DNA from: Azospirillum soli
Lineage (GTDB): Bacteria; Pseudomonadota; Alphaproteobacteria; Azospirillales; Azospirillaceae
Assembly: GCF_017876165.1 (NCBI RefSeq)
Contig: NZ_JAGINQ010000012.1
Span: 147,422-211,421, forward strand
Reading direction: 5' to 3'
Length of the DNA: 64,000 bases
Shown: positions 1 through 7,881 of the stretch, one piece after another
Layout of the letters: each line of letters starts with the position of its first letter
Position numbering within the stretch: position 1 is the first letter of the stretch
Notes under the pieces: generated by a model
Told to the model about the DNA's origin: nothing
Seen by the model: only the letters and a program-made list of their open reading frames with translations
The model's database searches: none
Program-made: the position numbers and the translations under genes

Positions 1-1054
1 GGGCGCGGTTCTCGTCCTCGCGGCCGACGGTGATGCGCAGGCAGTCGGTCAGGCCGTAGTCCTGGGTGCACTTCACCAGGACGCCGCGCCGGGCCAGATG
101 GTCCATCACCGCCTGCACGCCCAGCGCCGGGTCGGTCGGGATCCGGGCCAGGATGAAGTTGCAGACGCTGGGATAGACGCGGACGCCGATCTGCTCCAGT
201 TCATGCCCCAGCCACGGAAGCCACGCGCTGTTGTGGGCGTGGGTGGCTTCCTCGTGGTCCGTGTCGATCAGGGCGGCCGCGGCGGCGGCCTGGGCGGCGA
301 TGCTGACGTTGAAGGGACCGCGCACCTGGTTGATGGCGTCGATCACTGTCTTCGGGCCATAGGCCCAGCCGACGCGCAGACCGGCCAGCCCGTGCAGCTT
401 GGAAAAGGTCCGCACCATCAGCACGTTGTCGGAGTTTTCGACCAGTTCCGTCCCGTCGCTGTAGTTGTTGCGGCGGCAATATTCAGCGTAGGCCGCGTCG
501 AGCACCAGCAGCGTGTGCGACGGCAGGCCGGCGCGCAGGCGCTGGACGCAGTCAATAGGGATGTAGGTGCCGGTGGGGTTGTTCGGGTTGGCGAGGAAGC
601 AGATCTTCGTCCGTTCGTTCGCACGGTCGATCATCGCCTCGACATCGACGGTCAGATCGCGCTCGGCGGCGACGACGGGCGTGGCGCCGGTGGCGCGAAT
701 CGCCTTCAGGAAACCGCGATAGCCATGCTCGTGGCACAGCACCTCGTCACCCGGCCCGGCGAAGGCCTGCGTGACAAGGTGGATCATCTCGTCGGAGCCG
801 GCCGAACAGGTGATGTGGTCGGCGTCCAGTTCGTAGCGGCCCGCGACGGCGTGGCGCAGGTTGTCCTGAGCCCAATCCGGATATCGGTGGATCTGCATCG
901 CCACCTGCCGGTAGGCGTTGAGCGCCTTCTGCCCAGCCCCCAAAGGATTGACCGTCAGCGACAGATCGATCCAGCCCGCACCATCCTGCGGCGGCCGCGC
1001 GGGGCGGTAGGACTTGATCTGGCCGATGCAGGGGCGAGGGCTCAGCAGCTCCAT
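1..1054 (-). CDS. hisC: Histidinol-phosphate aminotransferase, 3' end outside window
   Basis: PLP-dependent class I/II aminotransferase of histidine biosynthesis, converting imidazole-acetol phosphate and glutamate to histidinol phosphate. About 351 codons are visible and the frame is open to the window edge, so only the C-terminal tip is missing. The start ATG at 1054 is preceded by GGAGA at a good distance. The N-terminal part reads SYRPARPPQDGAG, followed by a conserved CSAGSDEMIHL segment and NPNNPTGTYIP. The PLP lysine is in RTFSKLHGLAGLRVGW. These are typical HisC motifs, although related aromatic aminotransferases share them. A second histidine gene, hisI, lies about 6 kb away but is not in the same operon. 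Confidence 0.88.
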   Translation of the reverse strand, partial: MELLSPRPCIGQIKSYRPARPPQDGAGWIDLSLTVNPLGAGQKALNAYRQVAMQIHRYPDWAQDNLRHAVAGRYELDADHITCSAGSDEMIHLVTQAFAGPGDEVLCHEHGYRGFLKAIRATGATPVVAAERDLTVDVEAMIDRANERTKICFLANPNNPTGTYIPIDCVQRLRAGLPSHTLLVLDAAYAEYCRRNNYSDGTELVENSDNVLMVRTFSKLHGLAGLRVGWAYGPKTVIDAINQVRGPFNVSIAAQAAAAAALIDTDHEEATHAHNSAWLPWLGHELEQIGVRVYPSVCNFILARIPTDPALGVQAVMDHLARRGVLVKCTQDYGLTDCLRITVGREDENRA

Positions 1055-1110
1055 CGGGCGGTCTCCGTTGTGCAACGCATCACAGCACGAACGGCCCGCA
1101 TTCAACCTGA

Positions 1111-1169
1111 ATCCGACGCAACCCGCTAGTGCTCAATGCGGCGAATGCCCCATAGGGATTGCGTCGGAT
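1111..1169 (-). other. Long-range stem-loop between aapP and hisC
   Basis: ATCCGACGCAA at 1111-1121 and TTGCGTCGGAT at 1159-1169 form a perfect 11-bp inverted repeat with a 37-nt loop. It lies in the space between the aapP stop (1182) and the hisC start (1054), both on the minus strand. There is no T-run, so it may be a processing or attenuation structure rather than an intrinsic terminator. Confidence 0.4.
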
Positions 1170-1181
1170 CTCAGTATTGCG

Positions 1182-1958
1182 TCAGTGATTCAGAATCTGG
1201 CTGAGGAACAGCCGGGTGCGCTCGGACTGCGGGTTGTTGAAGAACTCCTGCGGGTTGTTCTGCTCAACGATTTCGCCGCGATCCATGAAGATGACCCGGT
1301 CGGCCACCGACTTGGCAAAGCCCATTTCATGCGTGACGCAGAGCATGGTCATGCCGTCCTGGGCGAGGCCAATCATGACGTCCAGAACCTCCTTCACCAT
1401 CTCGGGGTCGAGGGCGGAGGTCGGCTCATCGAACAGCATGATCTTGGGATTCATGCAGAGCGAGCGGGCGATGGCCACGCGTTGCTGCTGACCGCCGGAC
1501 AGCTGACCGGGATACTTGTGCGCCTGCTCGGCGATGCGCACCCGTTCCAGATACTTCATGGCCAGCGCTTCCGCCTCGGCCTTCGGCTTCTTGCGGACCC
1601 AGATGGGGGCCAACGTGCAGTTCTCCAGCACGGTCAGGTGCGGGAACAGGTTGAAGTGCTGGAACACCATGCCGACCTCGCGCCGGACCAGCTCGATGTT
1701 CTTCAGGTTGCCGGTCAGCTCGATCCCGTCGATGACGATGTTGCCCTTCTGGTGCTCCTCCAACCGGTTCAGGCAGCGGATCAGCGTCGATTTGCCCGAG
1801 CCCGAGGGACCGCAGATGACGATGCGTTCGCCCTTGGCGACCGACAGGTTGATGTTCTTGAGGACGTGGAACTCGCCGTACCACTTGTGCACGCCGAGGC
1901 ACTGGATGACTTCCCCGCCCTGGGGAAAGGTGCGCGCGTTGCTCACGGCTTCGGCCAT
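1182..1958 (-). CDS. aapP: General L-amino acid ABC transporter ATP-binding protein
   Basis: A 258-aa ATPase of the polar amino-acid (PAAT) ABC family, energising uptake through the two Aap permeases encoded upstream. Walker [10 protein letters not shown] is at residues 50-58. The signature [15 protein letters not shown] and Walker [15 protein letters not shown] follow, with a switch histidine in CVTHEMG. GGGGAGAG precedes the ATG. It is the last gene of the minus-strand order aapJ-aapQ-aapM-aapP, the arrangement known from rhizobial general amino-acid permeases. GlnQ-type ATPases look similar, but the four-gene context supports AapP. Confidence 0.93.
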   Translation of the reverse strand: MAEAVSNARTFPQGGEVIQCLGVHKWYGEFHVLKNINLSVAKGERIVICGPSGSGKSTLIRCLNRLEEHQKGNIVIDGIELTGNLKNIELVRREVGMVFQHFNLFPHLTVLENCTLAPIWVRKKPKAEAEALAMKYLERVRIAEQAHKYPGQLSGGQQQRVAIARSLCMNPKIMLFDEPTSALDPEMVKEVLDVMIGLAQDGMTMLCVTHEMGFAKSVADRVIFMDRGEIVEQNNPQEFFNNPQSERTRLFLSQILNH

Positions 1959-1979
1959 GGTCTTGTCTCTCCCCTACCC

Positions 1980-3083
1980 TTAACGACGGTGCCCGCGACG
2001 CAGGTCGCGTTCGAGCTTCTGGCTGTATTTCGACATGTAGAAGCAGAACACCCAATAGATGACGCCGATGAACAGGTACGCCTCGCGGTAGAAGCCGCGC
2101 CAAGCCGGGTCGGTCAGCGCCGCCTTGGCCGTGCCCAGCAGATCGTAAAGGCCGATGATGATGACCAGCGAGGTGTCCTTGAAGAAGCTGATGAAGGTGT
2201 TCACCAGCGGCGGAATGGCGATGGCGAGCGCCTGCGGCAGGATGATCTTGCGCATCTTCTGCCAGTAGTTCAGGCCCAGGCCGTCGGCCGCCTCGTACTG
2301 ACCCTTGGGGATCGCCTGAAGGCCGCCGCGAATCGCCTCGGCCATATACGCGGCGGCGAACATGATGAAGGCGATCTGCGCGCGCAGCAGCTTGTCGATG
2401 CTGACGCCGGTCGGCAGGAACAGCGGGAACATGACCGAGGCCATGAACAGCAGGCTGATCAGCGGCACGCCGCGAATCAGCTCGATGTAGGTGACCGACA
2501 TCACCTTGATCGCCGGCATGTCCGACCGGCGGCCGAGCGCCAGCAGGATCGACGCCGGAAAGGCCACGGCAAGACCGATCACCGACAGGATCAGGGTCAG
2601 CGGCAGGCCGCCCCAGTTGGTGTTCTCCACATAGGTCAGACCGAGGACGCCGCCCCACATCAGGATCGCCACCGCGGCGAACCCCGCCGCCCACAGCAGC
2701 CCCAGCCACCACTTCCAGAAGCGGCGGTCGCAGCTGACGAGGAGCAGCGTGATGAAGATCACGATGGTCAGCAGCGGGCGCCATTGCTCGTCGTACGGGA
2801 ACGTCCCGAACAGGATGAAGCGCAGTTTCTCGCTGACGAAGGCCCAGCAGGCGCCGCCGTTGGTCCGGCATTCCTGGGGCGTGGTGTCGAAGCCGTTGGC
2901 GTGGACGATCAGCCAGTCGAGCAGCGGCGGAATTGCGCGCGCCAGCCCGTACAGGATGAGGATCGTCAGAAGCGCGTTGTACCAGGTGTTGAACAGGTTG
3001 TTGCGCAGCCACGCGACGGGGCCGACGGTGTTGGCCGGCGGACGCTCGTCCGGAATGCTGCCGGTGTGGACGCTCTCGGTCAT
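1980..3083 (-). CDS. aapM: General L-amino acid ABC transporter permease
   Basis: Inner-membrane permease of about 367 aa with the PAAT/HisM-type binding-protein-dependent transport domain in its C-terminal half. The EAA loop is EAADGLGLNYWQKMRKI, which docks on the ATPase. The N-terminal half has extra membrane segments, as expected for the large AapM/BztC class. An upstream TTG at 3092 would overlap aapQ by four bases. I prefer the ATG at 3083 because the GGTGGAG upstream is too close to the TTG. It lies between aapQ and aapP. Confidence 0.92.
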   Translation of the reverse strand: MTESVHTGSIPDERPPANTVGPVAWLRNNLFNTWYNALLTILILYGLARAIPPLLDWLIVHANGFDTTPQECRTNGGACWAFVSEKLRFILFGTFPYDEQWRPLLTIVIFITLLLVSCDRRFWKWWLGLLWAAGFAAVAILMWGGVLGLTYVENTNWGGLPLTLILSVIGLAVAFPASILLALGRRSDMPAIKVMSVTYIELIRGVPLISLLFMASVMFPLFLPTGVSIDKLLRAQIAFIMFAAAYMAEAIRGGLQAIPKGQYEAADGLGLNYWQKMRKIILPQALAIAIPPLVNTFISFFKDTSLVIIIGLYDLLGTAKAALTDPAWRGFYREAYLFIGVIYWVFCFYMSKYSQKLERDLRRGHRR

Positions 3084-3088
3084 GTCCG

Positions 3089-4288
3089 TCAACGCTCCAC
3101 CAGCGCGATGCGCTTGTTGTACCAGTTCATGAAGATGGAAATGCCGAGGCTGATGGTCAGGTAGGTGCCCATGATCATCGCCACGCCCTCGATTGCCTGA
3201 CCGGTCTGATTCAGCGTCGTGTTGGCGATGGAGACCAGGTCCGGGTAGCCGATGGCAAGCGCCAGCGAGCTGTTCTTGGCGAGGTTCAGATACTGGCTGG
3301 TCAGCGGCGGCACGATCACGCGCAGCGCCTGCGGCAGAACCACCAGCCGCAGCGTCTCGGTGCTGGGCAGACCGAGCGCGCGCGCGGCTTCCGTCTGGCC
3401 CCAGTTAACGGCGAGGATGCCGCTGCGTACCACCTCGGCGATGAAGGCCGCCGTATAGACGGTCAGGCCGATCAGGATGGCGAAGAACTCCGGCGAAACC
3501 ACCGCGCCGCCGCGGAAGTTAAAGCCGGCCAGTTCCGGCACATCGAGCGCCGTCGGCATGCCGCCGCCGATGTAGGCGATCAGCGGGAAGCCGATCAGCA
3601 GGCCCAGCGTCGTCCAACCGGTCGGGAACGGCTGCCCGGTCCGCGCCTGCCGGTCCTTGGCCCAACGGCGCACGAAGATCACGACGATCACCGCCAGCGC
3701 GAGCGCGATCCCCATGAACTTCCACACCGGATCGGCCGCCGGAACGGGCACGAACAGGCCGCGCTGCGACAGGAACACGCCCGGAATCGGATTCAGCGCC
3801 TGCCGAACCGGCGGCATGCTTTCCGTCACGATCGCGTACCAGAAGAACAGCTGGAGCAGCGGCGGGATGTTGCGGATGATCTCGACATAGACGGAGGCCA
3901 GCTTGGCGATCAGCCAGTTGCTGGACAGGCGCGCGATGCCGATCACCGTGCCCAGCACGGTGGCCAGGACAATGCCGAGAATCGACACCTTCAGCGTGTT
4001 CAGCACGCCGACCAGAAAGGCCCGGCCGTAGGTGTCCCGAGGGCTGTAGTCGATCAGGCTTTCGCCGATGCCGAAGGACGCCTCGCGCTCCAGGAACCCG
4101 AAGCCCGTGGCGATGGACCGCCGCGACAGGTTGTCGAGCGTGTTGGCGATCAGATACCAGCCGACCGCGACGACGATGCCAACCACCAGAATCTGGTAGA
4201 AGATGGCCCGAAACGTCGGGTCGCTGAGGGAAAATGACATTCCACCCTGCGCGGCTCCGCGCCGGGTGTCCCGGGTCTCGCTGGCCAC
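3089..4288 (-). CDS. aapQ: General L-amino acid ABC transporter permease
   Basis: A 399-aa inner-membrane permease paired with AapM to form the heteromeric channel. It has an N-terminal membrane segment (IFYQILVVGIVVAVGWYLI), a large periplasmic insert characteristic of AapQ/BztB, and a C-terminal permease domain with the EAA loop EAARALGLPSTETLRLV. Translation appears to start at GTG 4288 behind GGGGAGAG. An internal ATG (MSFSLSDP, residue 17) is the alternative. The stop nearly abuts the aapM start, implying translational coupling. Confidence 0.92.
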   Translation of the reverse strand: MASETRDTRRGAAQGGMSFSLSDPTFRAIFYQILVVGIVVAVGWYLIANTLDNLSRRSIATGFGFLEREASFGIGESLIDYSPRDTYGRAFLVGVLNTLKVSILGIVLATVLGTVIGIARLSSNWLIAKLASVYVEIIRNIPPLLQLFFWYAIVTESMPPVRQALNPIPGVFLSQRGLFVPVPAADPVWKFMGIALALAVIVVIFVRRWAKDRQARTGQPFPTGWTTLGLLIGFPLIAYIGGGMPTALDVPELAGFNFRGGAVVSPEFFAILIGLTVYTAAFIAEVVRSGILAVNWGQTEAARALGLPSTETLRLVVLPQALRVIVPPLTSQYLNLAKNSSLALAIGYPDLVSIANTTLNQTGQAIEGVAMIMGTYLTISLGISIFMNWYNKRIALVER

Positions 4289-4438
4289 GGTTCTCTCCCC
4301 TCACCCGTCATGGGCCTATGCCGCCGAACGCCTCCCGGACATCCGCGCATGCGCGCCATGACACATTCGTCTCCCAGCGGCAAAGGCGCGGGGCGTTTTG
4401 CTTTTTGCCGCCCTTCGCGCCGCCACACCTGCAATGCC

Positions 4439-4483
4439 ATGACGGGGACCGTCCGCCTCCCTGCGGTGGACGGTCCCCGTCAT
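4439..4483 (-). other. Perfect hairpin between aapJ and aapQ
   Basis: ATGACGGGGACCGTCC (4439-4454) and GGACGGTCCCCGTCAT (4468-4483) form a 16-bp perfect stem with a 13-nt loop just after the aapJ stop. It lacks a T-tail. Such hairpins after the binding-protein gene commonly protect its mRNA so that binding protein exceeds permease; that role is inferred here. Confidence 0.7.
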
Positions 4484-4489
4484 CAAGAG

Positions 4490-5512
4490 TTACCGGACCG
4501 GCATCGCGTACTGCAGACCACCGTTGGTCCACAGGGCGTTCAGGCCGCGCTCCAGCTTCAGCGGAGTCTTCGGACCGACGTTGCGGTCGAAGATCTCGCC
4601 GTAGTTGCCCATCTTCTTGATCACGTTGTAGGCCCACTTCTCATCCAGGCCGAGCGCCTTGCCCATGCCCGGCGAGGAGCCCAGGAGACGCTGAATCTCC
4701 GGGTTCTTGCTGTTCACGAACTCATCGACGTTCTTGGAATTGATGCCCGACTCCTCGGCCTGGATCGTGGCATAGACGACCCACTTCACGATGTCGAACC
4801 ACTGATCGTCGCCATGGCGCACGGCCGGGGCGAGCGGCTCCTTCGAGATGATTTCCGGCAGGATGACGTAGTCGTCCGGAACCGGCGCCACGCCGGCGCG
4901 GGTGCCCGCGAGGCCCGACGCATCGGTGGTCAGCACGTCGCAGCGGCCGGCGAAGAAGGCGGCGTTCACCTCGTCGTTCGACTCGATGACGACCGGGTTG
5001 TAGTTCATGTTGTTGGAGCGGAAGTAGTCGGCGAGGTTCAGTTCCGTCGTCGTACCGGACTGGACGCAGACGGTGGCGCCGTTCAGCTCCTTCGCGCTCT
5101 TCACGCCGAGCTTCTTGTGCACCATGAAGCCCTGGCCGTCGTAATAGGTGACCGGCGCGAAGTTCAGGCCGACCGAGGTGTCACGGGTCAGCGTGACGGT
5201 CGTGTTGCGCGACAGCAGGTCCACCTCACCCGACTGGATGGCCGGGAAGCGCTGCTGAGCCGAGAGCGGGGTGAACTTTACCTTGTTGGGGTCGTTGAAG
5301 AGAGCGACGGCCATCGCCCGGCAGTAGTCGACGTCGAGGCCGGTCCAGTTGCCCGCGCTGTCGGGGTTGCCGAAGCCCGGAAGACCCGCGTTCACGCCGC
5401 ACTGGACGAAGCCGCGCGCCTTGACGGCGTCGAGCGTCGGACCAGCCTGCGCCGTGGTGACGGCACCGAACACCAGAGCCGCGGCGGTCGCGGCGAGAAT
5501 TCCCGATTTCAT
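4490..5512 (-). CDS. aapJ: General L-amino acid ABC transporter substrate-binding protein
   Basis: Periplasmic solute-binding protein of family SBP_bac_3, about 340 aa, delivering a broad range of L-amino acids to AapQM. It has a Sec signal peptide (MKSGILAATAAALVFGAV...AQA) and the motifs GFVQCGVNAGLPGF, GLDVDYCRAMAVALF and DLLSRNTTVTLTRD, characteristic of AapJ/BztA. A GTG at 5527 extends the frame by five residues, but GGTGGAG sits about nine bases before ATG 5512, which I take as the start. First gene of the aap operon. Confidence 0.92.
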   Translation of the reverse strand: MKSGILAATAAALVFGAVTTAQAGPTLDAVKARGFVQCGVNAGLPGFGNPDSAGNWTGLDVDYCRAMAVALFNDPNKVKFTPLSAQQRFPAIQSGEVDLLSRNTTVTLTRDTSVGLNFAPVTYYDGQGFMVHKKLGVKSAKELNGATVCVQSGTTTELNLADYFRSNNMNYNPVVIESNDEVNAAFFAGRCDVLTTDASGLAGTRAGVAPVPDDYVILPEIISKEPLAPAVRHGDDQWFDIVKWVVYATIQAEESGINSKNVDEFVNSKNPEIQRLLGSSPGMGKALGLDEKWAYNVIKKMGNYGEIFDRNVGPKTPLKLERGLNALWTNGGLQYAMPVR

Positions 5513-5660
5513 CGTTTGAAGCTCCACCCTGTCCTTGCGTTTTTCGATTTCGGACTTTGGCCCTTTGGAACCTTCGTCAGCGCGCCCCCCACGAGGGTCA
5601 CGCGCATGTCACAAGAGTGCACCAACATTATCGGACTTGTCGAATCCTCCGTAGGCTGAA

Positions 5661-5685
5661 CTGTAAGTTAAGCAATCCCTTACAG
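5661..5685. promoter_or_regulatory. Inverted repeat with LysR-type geometry upstream of metC
   Basis: CTGTAAG at 5661-5667 and CTTACAG at 5679-5685 form a perfect 7-bp dyad with an 11-bp spacer, giving the T-N11-A core that LysR-type regulators favour. A further half site (CTTACG) follows at about 5689. It lies 86-110 bp before the metC start and could also serve the divergent aap operon. The cognate regulator is unknown. Confidence 0.45.
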
Positions 5686-5770
5686 AGGCTTACGGGCGCA
5701 TTCTCCTGTGGCCGGCCGGTTCCTGGGATGCCAAGATGGCTCGACCATCGCCTTTATCGCGGAAGGGCTT

Positions 5771-6949
5771 ATGAAGGACGCACAAAAGGACACGATCCTG
5801 AACCACGCCGGGCGCGATCCGCGCGCCAATCACGGGATCGTAAACCCGCCGGTCTATCACTGCTCGACCGTGCTGTTCCCGACCCTGGCGGAGCTGGAGG
5901 AAAGCGACCGCAACCCGTTCGAAGGCGTCCATTACGGCCGCATGGGCACGCCGACCTCCCAGGCGTTCGAAGAGGCGATCACGCGGCTGGAAGGCGGCTA
6001 CAAGACCGTGCACGCGGCGTCGGGCCTGAACGCCATCGCCACGGCGCTGCTGTCCTTCACCAAGGCCGGCGACCATGTGCTGATCACCGACAGCGCCTAT
6101 GGGCCGACCCGCCGGTTCGCCAACGACACGCTGACTCCCTACGGGGTGGAGGTCGAGTATTTCGACCCGACCATCGGGGCCGGAATCGCCTCGCTGCTGA
6201 AGCCGAACACCAGCGTCGTGTTCCTCGAATCGCCGGGCTCCCTGACCTTCGAGATCCAGGACATTCCGGCGATCTCGGCCGCCGCGAAGACCGTCGGGGC
6301 GAAGGTGCTGATCGACAACACCTGGGCAACCCCGCTGCTGCTTCAGCCCTTGCGGCTGGGGGCCGACGTGTCGATCCATTCCGCGACCAAGTACATCGTC
6401 GGACATGCCGACGCGATGCTGGGCGCCATCGTCTGCGCCGACGAGGAAAGCTGGCTGAAGGTCAAGAAGACGGCCACGCGCACCGGCGCCTGCGCCGGGC
6501 CGGACGACATCTTCCTGGGCCTGCGCGGCCTGCGCACGCTGTCGGTCCGTCTGAAGCAGCACCAGGAGAACGCGCTTGCGCTGGCCGGCTGGCTGGAAAA
6601 GCGGCCGGAGGTCACGCGCATCCTGCACCCGGCGCACCCGGACTTCCCTGGCCACGCGTTGTGGAAACGCGACTTCGCCGGATCGTCGGGCCTGTTCTCG
6701 GTCGTGATCAAGGCGGTGCCGAAGACGGCGCTGGCCGCCATGCTCGACCATCTGGAGCTGTTCGGTATGGGCTATTCCTGGGGCGGCTTCGAGAGCCTGA
6801 TCCTGCCGACCCGCCCGGCCGCCATCCGCACCGCCACGCGCTGGGACGATCCCGGCATCGTGCTGCGTCTGCACGCGGGTCTGGAGGACGTGGGCGACCT
6901 GATCCGGGATCTGGACAGCGCCTTCAAGCGCCTGAACGACGCCCTGTAA
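5771..6949 (+). CDS. metC: Cystathionine beta-lyase
   Basis: A 392-aa PLP enzyme of the Cys/Met metabolism family, probably cleaving cystathionine to homocysteine, pyruvate and ammonia. Visible motifs are YGRMGTPTSQAFEEAI, the substrate/PLP loop, FLESPGSLTFEIQDIP, DNTWATPLLLQPL, and the PLP lysine in SIHSATKYIVGHADAML. The upstream-extended frame (from 5708) lacks family similarity, and ATG 5771 follows a GGAAGG. Cystathionine gamma-lyase or methionine gamma-lyase are alternatives, but the EvhYGRMGTPT and AGPDD segments fit MetC best. Confidence 0.88.
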   Translation: MKDAQKDTILNHAGRDPRANHGIVNPPVYHCSTVLFPTLAELEESDRNPFEGVHYGRMGTPTSQAFEEAITRLEGGYKTVHAASGLNAIATALLSFTKAGDHVLITDSAYGPTRRFANDTLTPYGVEVEYFDPTIGAGIASLLKPNTSVVFLESPGSLTFEIQDIPAISAAAKTVGAKVLIDNTWATPLLLQPLRLGADVSIHSATKYIVGHADAMLGAIVCADEESWLKVKKTATRTGACAGPDDIFLGLRGLRTLSVRLKQHQENALALAGWLEKRPEVTRILHPAHPDFPGHALWKRDFAGSSGLFSVVIKAVPKTALAAMLDHLELFGMGYSWGGFESLILPTRPAAIRTATRWDDPGIVLRLHAGLEDVGDLIRDLDSAFKRLNDAL

Positions 6950-6975
6950 GAGCTTGAGACAAGAGGGTTTTCACG

Positions 6976-7401
6976 ATGACGGACGCCGCTGCGTTCGACG
7001 AGGTTCTCGCCGCCATCAAGTTCAACGCCGACGGGCTGGTTCCGGCCATCGCACAGGCGGAGGGAACCGGCGAGATTCTGATGATGGCGTGGATGAACCG
7101 CGACGCGGTTCTGGAGACGCTGAACACCGGCCGCGTCTGCTACTGGTCGCGATCGCGCGGCGGGCTGTGGCGCAAGGGCGAGACGTCCGGGCAGGTGCAG
7201 CGCCTGAAGGACTTCCGCGTCGATTGCGACGGCGACACGCTGTTGCTGATCGTGGAGCAGGACGGCGTCGCCTGCCACACCGGCCGCCGAAGCTGCTTCT
7301 ACCGCGCGGTGCGTGGCGGAAAGCTGGAGGTCATTCAGGAGGTGGAGACCGATCCGGCGGTGCTGTACGGACACGCGCAAGACGGACACAAGCACGCCTG
7401 A
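6976..7401 (+). CDS. hisI: Phosphoribosyl-AMP cyclohydrolase
   Basis: A 141-aa HisI enzyme opening the purine ring of PR-AMP in the third step of histidine synthesis. The protein has the full HisI signature: MMAWMNRDAV, YWSRSRGGLWRKGETSG, the metal-binding DCDGDTLL segment, and CHTGRRSCFYR with its zinc cysteines. Length is normal for stand-alone HisI without a HisE domain. It starts 26 bases after metC and may be co-transcribed. A short CTTCG/CGAAG stem followed by TTTTT (7403-7427) just after the stop could be a weak terminator. Confidence 0.95.
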   Translation: MTDAAAFDEVLAAIKFNADGLVPAIAQAEGTGEILMMAWMNRDAVLETLNTGRVCYWSRSRGGLWRKGETSGQVQRLKDFRVDCDGDTLLLIVEQDGVACHTGRRSCFYRAVRGGKLEVIQEVETDPAVLYGHAQDGHKHA

Positions 7402-7425
7402 CCTTCGCTGCATCGCCGAAGATTT

Positions 7426-7439
7426 TTGATCTATGTCAT
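7426..7439 (+). promoter_or_regulatory. FNR/FixK-type box of sRNA 1
   Basis: TTGAT-CTAT-GTCAT matches the FNR consensus TTGAT-N4-ATCAA in its left half and partly in the right. Its centre (7432.5) is 41.5 bp before the start of the conserved sRNA block at 7474, the class II activator position. A -10-like TTACAA is at 7462-7467. Confidence 0.65.
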
Positions 7440-7473
7440 GGTTGCAGCCCAGACCTTTGGGTTACAACCGGGC

Positions 7474-7538
7474 TGTCTCTAACCCTCCCTGTATTCGCCT
7501 ATGCCGGGGGTTCCACTGGAACCCCCGGCTATTTTTTT
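7474..7538 (+). ncRNA. Predicted small RNA 1, anti-SD motif plus terminator
   Basis: Predicted transcript of about 65 nt. It begins with the block TGTCTCTAACCCTCCCTGT, identical in all three copies, and ends in a terminator with 12-bp arms (7503-7514 and 7518-7529) followed by seven T (7532-7538). CCCUCCC is complementary to GGGAGGG-type Shine-Dalgarno sequences and would be unpaired. It resembles the alphaproteobacterial 'cuckoo' sRNA class, which displays CCUCCUCCC motifs, but family membership needs a covariance search. Confidence 0.75.
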
Positions 7539-7599
7539 GCGTGCGGCGCGGGTATGGGCGTTGCTGCACATGCGAACAAAAGTTTCAAATTTTAGCGAA

Positions 7600-7613
7600 T
7601 TGATATAGATCAA
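7600..7613 (+). promoter_or_regulatory. Perfect FNR box of sRNA 2
   Basis: TTGAT-ATAG-ATCAA is an exact match to the FNR/ANR/FixK consensus. Its centre (7606.5) is 41.5 bp before G7648 in the conserved sRNA start block. A -10-like TAGATT lies at 7636-7641. Confidence 0.8.
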
Positions 7614-7646
7614 CGAACCGGATAGGCGGTTCGGCTAGATTTTTCT

Positions 7647-7708
7647 TGTCTCTAACCCTCCCTGTATTGACTGACCGGAGCTTCCCCTGGGAACTCCGGT
7701 TTCTTTTT
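7647..7708 (+). ncRNA. Predicted small RNA 2, anti-SD motif plus terminator
   Basis: Second copy, about 62 nt. The same 19-nt 5' block starts at 7647. The terminator stem CCGGAG-C-TTCCC / GGGAACTCCGG (7675-7699) has one bulged C and is followed by TTTCTTTTT. The stem sequence differs completely from copy 1 while its shape and T-tail are kept, which indicates selection on an RNA structure. Confidence 0.75.
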
Positions 7709-7755
7709 GCCTCCGGGGCGGACAGCCGGCCAGGAGATTGCGGCAATGCGCGTCA

Positions 7756-7769
7756 TTGACGTGGATCAA
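7756..7769 (+). promoter_or_regulatory. FNR-type box of sRNA 3
   Basis: TTGAC-GTGG-ATCAA has one mismatch to the FNR consensus. Its centre (7762.5) is 41.5 bp before G7804 of the third sRNA block, the same geometry as copy 2. A -10-like TAGAAG is at 7792-7797. Confidence 0.72.
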
Positions 7770-7802
7770 GGCAGCCAAGTCGGGAAACGGGTAGAAGGGT
7801 CT

Positions 7803-7864
7803 TGTCTCTAACCCTCCCTGTTTATTCGTCTTGGAGGCTCCGGCAACGGTGCCTCCTTCTTTTT
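7803..7864 (+). ncRNA. Predicted small RNA 3, anti-SD motif plus terminator
   Basis: Third copy, about 62 nt, starting with the same 19-nt block at 7803. The terminator stem GGAGGC-T-CCG / CGG-T-GCCTCC (7833-7856) has a GCAA loop and the tail TTCTTTTT. Its T-run ends just before the 3' end of the convergent small membrane-protein gene at 7882. Confidence 0.75.
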
Positions 7865-7881
7865 GCGCGAATTCCGGGATG

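Noticed and set aside
1014..3164. 716-aa open frame on the plus strand over the aap genes
   Set aside because: It is antisense to aapP and aapM, is dominated by low-complexity histidine/arginine/glutamine composition, and has no domain. The same applies to the long plus frames over the efflux pump (38681-42106) and over fdoG (55605-58805), and to the minus frame over fdsA (49504-52560).
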